Source: Membranipora membranacea (taxonomy: Eukaryota > Bryozoa > Gymnolaemata > Cheilostomatida > Membraniporidae). From it: 64,000 bases of DNA. Shown here one piece after another: positions 13,026-25,200 of the stretch. Below the pieces are notes generated by a model. It worked only from the letters and a program-made list of their open reading frames with translations. It made no database searches and was not told the origin of the DNA. The first letter of the stretch is position 1, and each line of letters opens with the position of its first letter. The stretch spans positions 7,703,501-7,767,500 of the forward strand of contig OU612074.1 in NCBI GenBank assembly GCA_914767715.1, written 5' to 3'. Both the position numbers and the translations under genes were made by a program.

Positions 13026-13800
13026 ATGGCTGTATAACTCAACTACCATTCAGTTTAACAAGTTTTTTTCCAATATTATTCATTACGTATGGAGGATACT
13101 TCAACAATCGAAATGCTCTAAAAAAAAGAAATGAAATTTGCTATTAACAAACCACAATATAAATGTCTACTATGATTTGTTATTTTCTGGTGTTTCAGTG
13201 AAACTATGATGAATTACTGAGTTTAGAAAAAAAGGTTTATTCTCTTAGTGACATTCCTGCTGTTGTTGTGAACTTTGCCCATTTCGCACAAATTTTATAT
13301 ATATCCTTTTCGAAAAGAATGTTTGTTGTGAGATCCATGTTTTTAGATCTTCACAACCATGACTGGAATAATTGTCATGTACGCGTATGTCAATTAACGC
13401 TGACTTGAATCCTGCTCATTTTCTCTTTATTCTTTCCTGTCGTGGCGCATTTACACCTTGCTCTTACATCCGTTGGCACATGTTTACACTTTTTTCAATT
13501 GAATTTAACAATGAATTCATATTCATCGATATAATAATTGTTGTCTTTTATTAATTTCACTTATCCTACAGAAGGTTGAATGATGGTAGGTTTACATGCA
13601 AGAAGTAGTAAAGAGATAGGTGTACAACTGGCTGTATAACTCAATTCCTTTCAGTTTAACAAAATGTATCCAATGTTATTCATAACTACAATTATCGGGA
13701 TATTCTCAAACAAACAAACAAAGTGAAATTTGCTCTCAACAAACCACAATAGATGTCTACTATGATTCGTAATTTTCTAATGTTTCAGTGAAACTATGGG
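13013..13800 (+). repeat. two direct copies of an intron 6 / exon 7 segment
   Basis: About 190 bases at 13013-13205 (from GTATGGCTGTATAACTCAA to the TTTCAGTGAAACTATG acceptor) recur at about 13614-13800. Each copy ends in a 3' splice acceptor followed by a rotted exon 7 start. This is a decayed tandem duplication of the 3' end of a family gene. Confidence 0.7.
13221..13600. repeat. direct repeat R, first copy
   Basis: About 380 bases, from TTTAGAAAAAAAGGTTTATT to GATGGTAGGTTTACATGCA, recur in the same direction at 14538-14945 with many small differences. Neither copy has a protein match. The spacer between them (13600-14538) holds the second exon 7 remnant and otherwise nothing recognised. 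They record another round of local duplication behind gene A. Confidence 0.75.
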
Positions 13801-13890
13801 GACTACTATGAAAACTAGTGAAACTATGGGGACTACTGACATTCTGTTATTTACTGATTGTGGTTATTATCTCATTGATTGAACACATAG
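13789..13890 (+). pseudogene. decayed exon 7 (membrane helix) remnant
   Basis: After a TTTCAG acceptor, the bases GTGAAACTATGGGGACTACT and a following stretch encoding leucine- and isoleucine-rich residues match the exon 7 membrane-helix region of gene C (GGGACTACTGA..., TTATCTCATTGAT). The opening 20 or so bases are duplicated in place. Stops interrupt the frame. A still shorter trace of the same exon start lies at 13199-13220. Confidence 0.6.
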
Positions 13891-14537
13891 AAATAGAGCC
13901 AAATAGAAACCAAAACTGCTCTTGGGAGTCATTCCACCTTTTGCCAATCGCCTGTATATAAGAATTCAGTGGTAGAGTTCTTTCCAAGAATGAAATTAGA
14001 TGGACTAGCTGAAAAACTAACCCACATATCCTTACTACTATCTGGGTGTTACAGGATTTTTCTGGACATCATTATTATTTGTATTGAGATTCATCAGGAT
14101 AAACAGGCTATATCTACCACTGATTGTGGTTAACCAGTTATAACGAAAGCCGCAAATACTGGTTAGGCGTCTATGTATCGATGTCTATGATTGAACCTGA
14201 TTACAAGATAAGAAGACAATAACGTTAACTGCAGAGAAGTTCTACGAAATGAAAGCTCACACTGCTGAGTCATAGCTATAGATTCTGCAAGAATCCCTTG
14301 TCAAAGTCCCACACAATCAATAAGGTGAGACTGAAAAAACAATTATGTACAGGTCTGAATGTAATCATTTAAAATGAGCAAAGATTTACACTGGATTTCA
14401 TTGTATGGCTATGCGGAGTGCTGGGAACGTGACTGATCCACCAAGAGTAATCCTTGACCAAGAAATGAACCAATGGCTCTAGAAGGAACACCCTTACCAA
14501 TTGATCTTTTTAACATATCATGTAGTTTGATTTATAG

Positions 14538-14945
14538 AGTTCAGAAAAAATGTGTTAATTCTCTGAGTGACATTCCTGCTGTTGTTGTGAACTTTTGCAC
14601 ATTTCGCACACATTTTATATTTTGACTTTTCAAAAAAAATGTTTGTTGTGAGATCTATGTTTTAGATATTCACAATCGTGACTGGAATAGTTGTCAGGTA
14701 CGCGTATGTCGATTAACGCTGACTTGCATTGTGCTCATTTTCTCTTTATTCTCACCAGTTGTGGCACATTTACACCTTGCTCTCACATACGCTGGTACAC
14801 GTTTACACTTTTTCAACTAAATAAAACAATGAATTCATATTCACTGTTATAATAAGTGTTGACTTTCATAAATTTCACTTATCATACAGAAGTTAAATAA
14901 ATTAAAAAAAAAATAAAAGGTTGAATGATGGTAGGTTTACATGCA
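14538..14945. repeat. direct repeat R, second copy
   Basis: Second copy of the segment at 13221-13600. It shares the words GACATTCCTGCTGTTGTTGT and TACGCGTATGTC and has a short A-rich insertion near 14900. Confidence 0.75.
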
Positions 14946-15683
14946 GGTAGAAGAATCAAGAAACAGAAGAATGTAAAATTATAGTGCTACACAGATGGAG
15001 GTTGAATATGGAAAATCATGAAGTGTGTAGAATGGCTCAGGATTAATCTCCTAAGCTATCTTTATTGCTACAATGAAAGCTTTTATCACAACAGCCAATA
15101 CTTTCATAGGAGTGAAAGTTAATTGTGTTGTGACAAGTCATGTGACTTGCAGGGAGCAATCAACCCAGGCAAATAAACAAAATCCAAGGGAAAATTTTTA
15201 ATCTGGCTATATCTCAGGAAGTTATGAGCATCCGTCCTAAAAAAAACTACTACAACATGTAATTTGAGACATTGATGAATATAATGTGAAAGTAAGAAGG
15301 TGATTGAATAATTAGCCCAGAAGTTATGAGCGAAAAATCGCGGAGAGAAGCATATGTGTACCACGGAAGTCATTTTGCACATGCTGAAATAGCTCCACCA
15401 ACTGTATCTATCCCAAGAGAAAGCTGGGAACAGCCTCTCCGTCGAATATAACCAGTGTATGTAAACTGATGTGAGCGAGTGTCTCCTTTATCATAAAAAT
15501 AATTGTATGAAGTCTCTGTTATTTGTTGCTAGGTGATGTAGATGATGGTGATGTGGATGGCTGGTGTTCTTTCTCACATTATTGACATACTTTAGGCAGC
15601 ATATGTCCAGGTAAACACTTAGTTCTGTTAAATTTAATGCTGCAAGACGCTCATCATAATGTTCTAAGTAGACTTGTGAGTAT

Positions 15684-18075
15684 TTATACCTCTAAGATGT
15701 TTGAAGACTTCCATTTCATTAACAGATGTCCATCGACGTAATAGGTGTTCAACTGTTCTACAAACTGAGAATGGGACAGCCAGTTACTATTCATCAATAT
15801 GAACGGTGCAGGATGTGCATTGTGCCAGTCTCCAGTGAGCTGTTTGAAGTTTTTCCACCAGCTTTTGCTACCTTGAACCGTCTCATTTACATTATCCGAT
15901 GTCTGCTTAGCCAGCCACCTGTGCGTTTGTTGGCTCGATGGCATGTATGCAATTTGAATCCATCAATATTATAAAGCTGCTCCTTATCTGAAGTAAGCCA
16001 ATATTCAGTCAGAAATATGAGATCATAGTGCTTTGCCAGAACTTTTAGCTCATTATACTTCTCTAGATTTAGTGATCTGATATTATGTAATATGTATAAT
16101 GCAGGAAGAATGCAGTTTTTGGGCACATTGTTGCTTGTGTTAAAATTCTCTAGTCAACCGGAATTTGAGGGTGAAGACTCAGTTGCATGAACAGATCTAG
16201 AGAGCATTGCATGAGATAATTTCACATATACTGGGCAAGTTATGGATGACGCTCGATGATCTCCCTTACAGTTGACACAATTAGGGACCTTAGAACATTG
16301 ATCACCATGGTACGCACCACCACAGTTTAAACAGGCTTTCTGATTGGGGCAAGATGATGCTTTGTGCTTGTATCCATGGCAGTTGTAGCATCTATTGACA
16401 GATGGCATGTCGTACTCTTCGGCCAAGAACCTAAGGTTATTAGAGCGCACTCTATCTTTTATGGCTTTTTGTAGAAGTTCGGGAGATTTAAAGAATACCT
16501 GAATTTTTAAACTTAGTTATTCTTGACTCGGTAGTTTCACCTGATCCTCCCTATTCGAGGTCCTTCACAAGGTCAGCCTCATCAACGAAAAAAGGAACAC
16601 TTTGATAACTCCGACTGATATGGCATGGGACTGTCGGATTGGTTTTCTAACCGAAGATTGTCGAGATATATTTGGTGACCATTTGGTGATGACAGTATCT
16701 ACCATTCTTTCTTCGCTGAATTGCACACAGAACTCTTTGAAGCAGTTATTACTGCTTCTACCAATTTTATCAATAGTAAAGTCGCTATCGAATCCTCCTA
16801 TAGCTTTTCTGATGTCGTCATCATTCTTAACGATATCACCCTCTCTTTCAACAGTTACTACTATATTCTTTTGAGGTTTGATTCTGATGGTACGCTTATG
16901 TCTCTCATGCTTTAGCATCGGTTTATCAGAGTTTTGGTTTTTCATTGCTTGTGCTAACTGAGCAAATGTCACCTTGATAGCAGTTACTTATTGAGACACC
17001 TTTGGAATATTAGATTGTGTTTTAAATTGTTCTACCTCTTTCTTCAAGATGGAGTTCTCGTTAGTAATATCATGAACTTTTCGTTCCAAGGAATTAATTC
17101 TTTCAAGAGCAGACAACAGTTGTCTCTGAATGGCTTCAATTGTGGACATTTGTGTCAATGAGTGCTGGATAGTTGTTTCATAATGAGCTGTGTCGGCTAG
17201 TAGACTACTAGCCGGGTGATGAGTGGATGAACGTGGTATCCTATCATTTTCCGTTGCCCAAAATGAACAACCTGGTATATCATGACAATATTTCTTGGCT
17301 TGCATCTTTTCCAGACAAACATCATTTTCAGTACAATCAACCATAGCTGACCTTTTATTACGCTTCAAGGAGGAGTGTCTATCTATTTCCATAATTGTGT
17401 CTTTGCAGACAGCTTTCACTATAATGTCGATGTCTTGATGTTGGTCTCTGCTCTCACAGTGATCAACATCACCATTTTGTGAATGCCATGGTGATGTATG
17501 GCTAAAGGTGATGGCATGCTGATGAACTGCAGATGTGCTTTGTGTACTATTCAATAACAGATTCAGAGAAGAGCAATGTGACCTGCAGTGATCTTCCTTC
17601 ACAGAGCCTCCTCTTAGTTCTTGAAGGGCATCCTGGCAGGCTGACTTTATATAGTAATTTTACTCATTTGACTTCTGCATGGGGATCTCAGACATGATAT
17701 TTCGATCGACATGCATGAACAAATCAATGTTATGTTTTAAGGCACTCATGTGATTAACTAATATGTTATTGGTCATGTGATAGTATTTAATTGTGAAGTA
17801 AACTTCTTCGCTGTTTTTCTCATTAAACATTGTTATTTTGGTATGTACCACTAGACCAGATTTATCCTTCTTGTCGCAAATATCAGCCCCGTATCCACAA
17901 TGTTCAATGTATGACAGGAAAGATGATCGCATATATTCGTAGGTTGCAGAGATGTGGTGACCTACTATTTGAGGATCACAGGCATTCCCTTTGATGGTTA
18001 GCTCACCTTTGCAATTCAGTTGGCTGTTGGCATTCTTCATCTTTCGGTTGAGTGCCTTTGCTCTATCCATATTAT
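15684..18075 (-). mobile_element. non-LTR retrotransposon, 5' part only, decayed
   Basis: Reading leftwards from 18070 are several short frames in different phases that together look like ORF1 and the start of ORF2 of a LINE. 18070-17660 is an unassigned leader protein. 17602-16988 ends in a leucine- and glutamate-rich coiled coil. 16972-16565 is a basic, RRM-like or pre-zinc-knuckle region. 16450-16154 has three CCHC knuckles (CYNCHGYKHKASSC, CLNCGGAYHGDQC, CVNCKGDHRASSITC). 16126-15887 is the beginning of an AP-type endonuclease (NIRSLN..., with the glutamate in LTEYWL). 15944-15684 resembles the linker before reverse transcriptase (WWKNFKQLTG). Most of the endonuclease and all of the reverse transcriptase are gone, and frameshifts separate the pieces, so it is dead. 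It sits between the convergent 3' ends of genes A and B. Confidence 0.8.
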
Positions 18076-18076
18076 T

Positions 18077-19235
18077 ATTATATTATATATGCACTTTATT
18101 TCACTGATCGATGTTCTGTCGAAACAAATGAGATCATGTGTAGACATCAAGATGAAGTTAATTACTAAGAAGAATGAATCTATAAAATAATCTATAAAAT
18201 TGCTCTCTGGTCGGGAAATTACACGGAAAATAATTCAAAAATATCTAAATAACAGATTCTTCCCCAAGTGTGCATTTCTACTTTTTGGTATACGGTTATA
18301 GCATACGGTTATATGTTTTCTGACATTTCAACATTCTGAGATCTGGATTCTCGCCCTGTTGTAAAGGGCGAGAATCTGTTCTGCAGTTTATCTTGGATAT
18401 TTCCTTCATATATTCTTCTATTGTCTATATTTGATATTTTGTTTAGATAATTTGAGATTTTTTCTTGTATCTTGATCGCCAATTACTGTAACCACAAACA
18501 AACAAGCATTGGAGGAGGAAAACTTTGCCATTTTGCACTTGCTTTGAATAGCTCGACTATCTGTATATAGACTGCCATCTAAGCTAACCAAAACATGTGG
18601 TAGCTAATGAATAAAGTCACCCCAAAACTACCAAAAATAAACTCTTGTTCACATTAAACCCTTCAAGGTTGCTGTCAAAATAATTATGTAATCTTACTGA
18701 CTCGCTGGACTTGGTGTATGGATTGATGTATATATCTGTAAAAATGTCTGTGATTAGGAATTATGTGCAACTCTCCGTGAAAAGATCATACGTTTTGATC
18801 ATTAAAAAAAATGTCAGAACTTCAATAGGCTCAACATTTTTTAGTATCTAGAAAATCTTCATTGCTGAGTGCTGGTGAGTGAAACACACTTACTCTTCTA
18901 GTACAAAGCCTAAATAATATGCCACTATTTTGTATGACAGTTAATCTCGGTTCAGTCCCAAAATGGTCCTCAGGAGAAAACGGCTAAAAACGGATATGAT
19001 ATGATTGTGATTTGATATATGTATTTTATTGCATGAATTTCCTGCTAAGACAAAGCTAGTGTAATGTCATACATTATATTATATAATATGGTGCACAAAA
19101 CTGATGCTAAAAAAAACCCTGAGTGTGAACAAAATGCATGTATGAAACTTGCATGTATTACCCGTATAGTTTTATATTTGAATAATTCTTGAGACAGTCA
19201 CACTAAGACATTCTGGTCTGTTCTATCACCTGTTT
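18077..19235. other. gene-free stretch 3' of gene B
   Basis: AT-rich DNA between the LINE fragment and the stop codon of gene B. Apart from the stem-loop at 18346-18376 I see no coding frame, repeat or RNA gene here. Confidence 0.6.
18346..18376. repeat. GC-rich 12-bp stem-loop
   Basis: GATTCTCGCCCT, a seven-base loop (GTTGTAA), then the exact reverse complement AGGGCGAGAATC. It stands out in AT-rich surroundings. No poly-T tract or gene boundary makes it a terminator, and its function is unknown. Confidence 0.8.
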
Positions 19236-22200
19236 TTATTGCTGAATTCTGCAAAGGTATCTAAGATAAGTGACAACGCTCATACAGAAACAGGTTGACC
19301 TTGAGGAAGCTCGTGTCATCTGTGAAGTTGTAGTGGTTCTCCTGTATCTCAATTTACTCTTATAGTCACATACCATCAATGTAATGATAACTGCCATCAG
19401 TATAGCTGGGACACAAGCGAATAGTAATAGACCCCATTTGCTCACTGAAACAGAAAAGCCAATGAACTTAAATATATTTCACCATGGTTTTGTGCAAGCA
19501 TACTTGCCTAGATGACTCTGAAGCTAACAAGGATCCAAGAAGGGACTGCTTAAAATAATATTTGACCAAATAAATACTAATCAGACAGCTTTAAAATCGT
19601 TGAGGATAAATCTAAATTGAAAGTTATGAGCATGTAGTCAATTGTGGAGTGAAGAAGGATTACCTTTACATGAGAGGTAGGGAAGTCTTTCCAGTGATAA
19701 CAATGATCCAGCTCCATTTGAGTCAGATATACTCTTCAAGTCAAACAGGAAAGATATGCATGTATAAGTAAAGTTTAAGCAGCCATCAACGTCAAATTTT
19801 GTGTGGATCTCCATATTCCAGCTGTGTTTATATACAGGTGGAGATAGGAGTGAAAGTGAGTTACAATCAACAGATTGAGTTGAGTGTACTTCTTCAGCAA
19901 GAGGACCTAAAACAAGATGATAAATCCATTTAGTATGAACATAATCTCGAATACAGATATATAATATATATATATATATATATGTATTACAAACACATGA
20001 AAGGGTAACTCCAAAACAGCAATAATTGACGACCAGTGATTGTTTTCCTGAATGTTATTCTTAGGTTACACAGGTTTGTGGTTAGCTCTACTTTTGGCAG
20101 TAATCAACCAACAACATCTTTTGATCAATTTATGATGCTCAGTTTTTATGATGATGCCTTCAACTTACAAGCTGTATGCACAAGCTTGGAACAGCCGCCA
20201 TCTGATGAAGATGAGATACATGTTAATATCTGGGATATTTCGCAGGCTGTGTCACACAGTTCTGGGTTATAATACAGCGCTGAGAGTGGTCCATCTATAT
20301 GAACGCACTGGTTCTGGCTCACTGTGTCTGTCTGTTCGCTACCTTTTATTTTATCATTTCCTGCATCTTCAGTCGCCACAGTTGTCCCACGTGATCGAAT
20401 ATAGTGGGAGTTTCGACCTCGAACATCTTGAAAAAAAATTGTCACAAAAACTAAAAATGGATAAACAATGTGCCACTACTTCTTATTAAACTTGAAATAG
20501 GCAGCTGTTGGTGAAATTGGCTCCAAGCAATTCTAGCCGTGCCCAAAGTCTACTTCTGAGATGTTTTGGAGAATGAATGAAGTGTAATGTGTTAGATGTT
20601 AGTGTGATGAATGCAAGTAACAAAATGCAGGCCCCAAACATGAGTTAAATACCTAAGGCTTTGTCCATCAATCGAACCGTTACCAAAATTGAATGATAAT
20701 TACATGACCCTGACCTGCAAATCATGTATATTGACCAATAAACTGAGTACGTACAAGATAGACTGAGTGAGTTGATGCTATGTGCCTGACTGACTAGGAT
20801 AGCACGTTCTGTATGAGGAAACAAAACAGAGTACGGTGATGTCAAGTTACACTGTGGAAGCAACTCTCCTGATATTCCAGTCATGCCGGTGGTGCTACTA
20901 GAAGTGAGATATAAGTCCACTGAAGAGAGACAAAGTGAATAAAAATGCCGAGTGTTCAAATCCATCACGCGCAGATTGTGTAATCTTCTATCAGCAAATA
21001 CAAACACCCCTACTGATACTGGAACACTTGTCAAAGGTCCTAGCTCCCCGACTTGTGCCACACCAAACCGTCCGTCAAGAATTTGGTTGCTTCTCACGAA
21101 ACCATTTGGATTGGTTAGTAACTCAACACATCCAGTCTCTGGCTTTAACTCAAAGATTCCATAGCTAGTAGTGACAACAAGTGTATAGTAAGGTGTCAAG
21201 GTCATGTAGCTCGGCTTGTAGCAGTCACCATTCCCTGGCTCTTTAGAGCAGCACATATAGATATCTGTTATATTATCTGTGGTGAGATCAACCAAACTGA
21301 TTGAGTGGTTCCATGGGGAGCTCACATAGAAACTAAGGACACTTTTGTTTTCCGTTGTGTTCTTAGCCAGAATATCTACAATTTAAATTGGATAGCAACA
21401 ATGAGAAACTTTGAGTAGCTCGGATTGTCACGATTGCTCTATTAGTTCATCAGAACATTGATCTATTTCCATTGTTTTCACAACCAATCTTGGAGGTTGT
21501 TTTTTGTCATGGGCATAATTTGATCCTCAATTTGTACAAGATTGTTATAAATGTGCCAAATATTTTGGAAATGTGGTCTGCATTAAAAATTTCCAATTTA
21601 ATCACAAATGATACTAGGAAGTTTAAGTCATAAAATTAATTTGCGCGTTTTTGCTTAGATAGTGAATGATTTTTAATTTAAAATTTAAAGTGAAATGACT
21701 TGATGACGAATAATAGTACAAAAAAAGGGAGAAAACTCCTGAAACAATATCAAAAACCACAACCAATACACTATAACAATGCTGTTTATGAGAATATAAA
21801 CCGGAAAATATCCTTGGAAACTGTTTAAACCCACCTTTTGGCCAGAGAAAGGAAAATTCACTAAGTGGGGCAGCTGGGGTTGGCTGATCATCTCTACTTG
21901 GTCTGCATGGCAAGGACAGATTAGTCACTGTCCTTGATATTCTGTTAAATGTGATGATGCAATGATTATAGATCAGAGGTATATGAAGAATCTCCCCGTG
22001 TTGTGCGCTTGAGTTACTAGGTGAGCTAGACTGCATAAATGTGCCAAGAGAGGTCCTCTTTAATCCCCCAGCTTTGTATATGAATGTTCTGGTGCCTACA
22101 AGCAGTAATAGCTAGACGAATGATGGCATTGACATGGTAATACTAACATCCGTTATAAAGATGTTTGGTTTGGTCCGCTTCAGAATATAGTCACTGCCTC

Positions 22201-25200
22201 TGTCCAGATACAGTGGACACAATATCACAGCGTATATATATATATTTGTTGGTAATGAAGTCATCTCATCAGACATGCTCCGCACTCAGTGCAAGAAAGA
22301 ATAGAAAAAAAGGAAAAAAAAAAGAAAACAGGGGTGTAATTTTAGGGGCGTTGGGGCGGTGCCACCGCCCCTAATTTGAAAAATAAAGTGGCCTAAAAAT
22401 GGTACAATTGAAAATTCGGTGTACATAGTGACCTGTGAGAGGATTTAGCAGTATTGTCGGAGTTGTCCTCTGCCTTTTGTTTATGTTGCTATGGGAGTTG
22501 CTACGTTCTTGTTCATTGGATGTGGGAATATACATTGACAATTAGCTGGTTATCGATGTCGTCTCAAGAAAATACAGTAGATATCAATGAACATCAACCT
22601 AACCAGTTATTTTTCAATCTGATTTCACTAAAATCAGTAGGATACGTATACAAGAGCACCCACAGATAAATTTCAAGGAAACTCAGTCAATAGTTACCTA
22701 GGTGAATAGAACAACAACATGGCAGGCGTATCATCAAGAAGGTTAGTAAAGTTAGTTTGGTTTGCATGAAGTAATGGAACTGAATCTTGAATTGATTGAG
22801 TGACACTCAAACATTCTTCTCTGATGAAAGGAGTTGGGTTTCATATGACTGAATCCCCACTGCCATGATGATGTTGGAACTAAACTGCTGTTGAGCTATG
22901 TTCTGTGTGTTTATATATATATATATTATTAACTTATTAAATTAAAGCTTAAATTGACAACATGTTGTCTGTTTGACTTTGAAGTAGCCAGAATTGACAA
23001 ACCTATCAAGACAGCATGCTAGCTACTCAGATCATTCAGACATTCTGATTCGTTTGCCAAATGAGTTTCCAGAATGAAGATAAGTTTTGATTTGCTTTAC
23101 TTTATCATGGTTATTAGTAAAATGTAATGACTTGTGCGTTACTGAGGAGACTGTTGTGTTGCTGGTTGATTTGTATACTGACTCCTCCGATGACTTTGAA
23201 GAAGAGTGTGTGAATGAGGATGTAGCTAACACTAGAAGACAAGATCAAACCGATACTAGAGAAACAACTGTTGCCAAATCAAACTTTGATGATGGTAAGA
23301 ACATCCTTGTCTGAACCATATGACCATCTTCCGAATGATGACATTATTGGATATCTACCAAAAACTTATATTTTAGCTCAGTGTATCGTTTTTACTGACC
23401 AGAATACAATATCAGTATACTTATTTATTACAGTGCTAGTGAAACATATACCCAAGCCCGACTTTCCATTCCCAACGAGGTTATTTGGCCAAGGACGTAG
23501 TTCCAAGCTCCATAAGTGCCTGTACCGATGGTTTGAATCATTTTCATGGATGCACTATGACGTAGCTAAGGATCTAGTGTTCTGCTTTGAATGCACAGTT
23601 GCTCTTAAGAAAGGTACGTAGATGTATATGATTGGTTGTACTCATTGTGGATGAGAGTATAAGAAGATCTTAATTCAGACCTTGTTGATTTCAACAGTAA
23701 TTTAGCAATAGGCTGAAATGAGTAACTGCTTTACAAGCAGAAAATTCACTTTACACTGTCAATTTCTTTAGGACTCCTCAAAGCAAAAGACTCAGCATTT
23801 AACAAGACATGATTTTACTTCTGGGAAGATGGCCACCAGAAGTTACAGAAACATGGAAACTCGGCAACACATAGTAATGGAGTGAAGGCGCTTTATGGTA
23901 TTCCGGGGCAGCCACGTATTGATACAGCACTGGACAAATCTATTAAGACCACGAGAGAGGTTAATAATCAGATGCTAGTCCATGTCATACGAGCTCTTGT
24001 GCTATTGACCCGACAGAATCTGGCCACTCGTGGCAAAACTATCTCCAAGCAAGATAAAGATGATCTATGTGAGCCAAACTCTAATCTCATACAGGTTGGT
24101 TTTGCTAGCATTATATTGTATCTGATTCAGAATTGTTCTCTAGATACGATATCTTGGTACCTGGATAAAAATGTTATATTCACAGGTTATTTGCTTGTGG
24201 TTACTTTAAGTTACTCCTCATCTTGCACAGTACGAACCGGAAATACTAGATCATCTAAAGACGAAACAGTCCTATACAGCCCCCTCAGTCCAGAATGAAC
24301 TCTTAGGGATCATGAGCAGCAGAATAATGAGAGACATAGTGTGTAGTATCAGTGACGCTAAGTTCTACTGTATAATGGTCGATGAAACCACAGATATCTC
24401 TAATAAGGAACAACTGGTACTCTGTCTCAGGTTAGTTTTAGTTCTGAGCCAATTGTATTATTGGTGTTGTGATATATGCTTCTGAAAAGCACATATCACA
24501 ATTTAGTTCCATTTTGATGACAAACATGTCCTCATGCGTACTACCATTCCATACAGATATGCCAATTTCAATATCATGGTAGGAGTTGTATCATTGCTCG
24601 CTAAACACTATAAAATCACTTTTGCTATATTGATGATGTGAATGTGTTAACCAATGTTAACCAATGTGTGGTGTGAGGACGCTCTGTCCTACAAGGTGAG
24701 AATAAAGTTAAATTAAAACATCGTCAGGGAGGATTTCATATCGCTGACTCACATTCCTAACACTACCTCACAGACCCTCTATGAGTATGTGACTGGAGAG
24801 CTAAGGAGACTCAACATTCCATTAGCAATCTGCAGGGGTAGGCAATAATTTTTTACGGTGAAAAGACTGACTGACCGCTATATCAAAATAAAATTGTGAC
24901 CTATTGTTGAGCTAGTGAGCTCTTCGCCTCTGATTGCCAGATATACTGATTATGAATAAAACATCTATTCATATTGTTGATTATTAAATGATTTCAGGTC
25001 AATGTTATGATGGCGCCTCGGCTATGCAAGGTAAGAAGAATGGCCTGAAGACACGCATTCTAGAGGATAACGGCAAAGCTATTTTTGTGCATTGCTATGG
25101 CCATGCTTTAAATCTTGCTGTGCAGGATACAGTGAAGTCGCTCGCTCCTGTCAGAGATCTCCTGGATACAACATACAAAGTCACCAAACTTGTAAAGAAA

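Noticed and set aside
20935-21168. Open frames antisense to exon 4 of gene B (and the same in C at 37797-38030)
   Set aside because: Shadows of the conserved sense coding sequence; no independent support.
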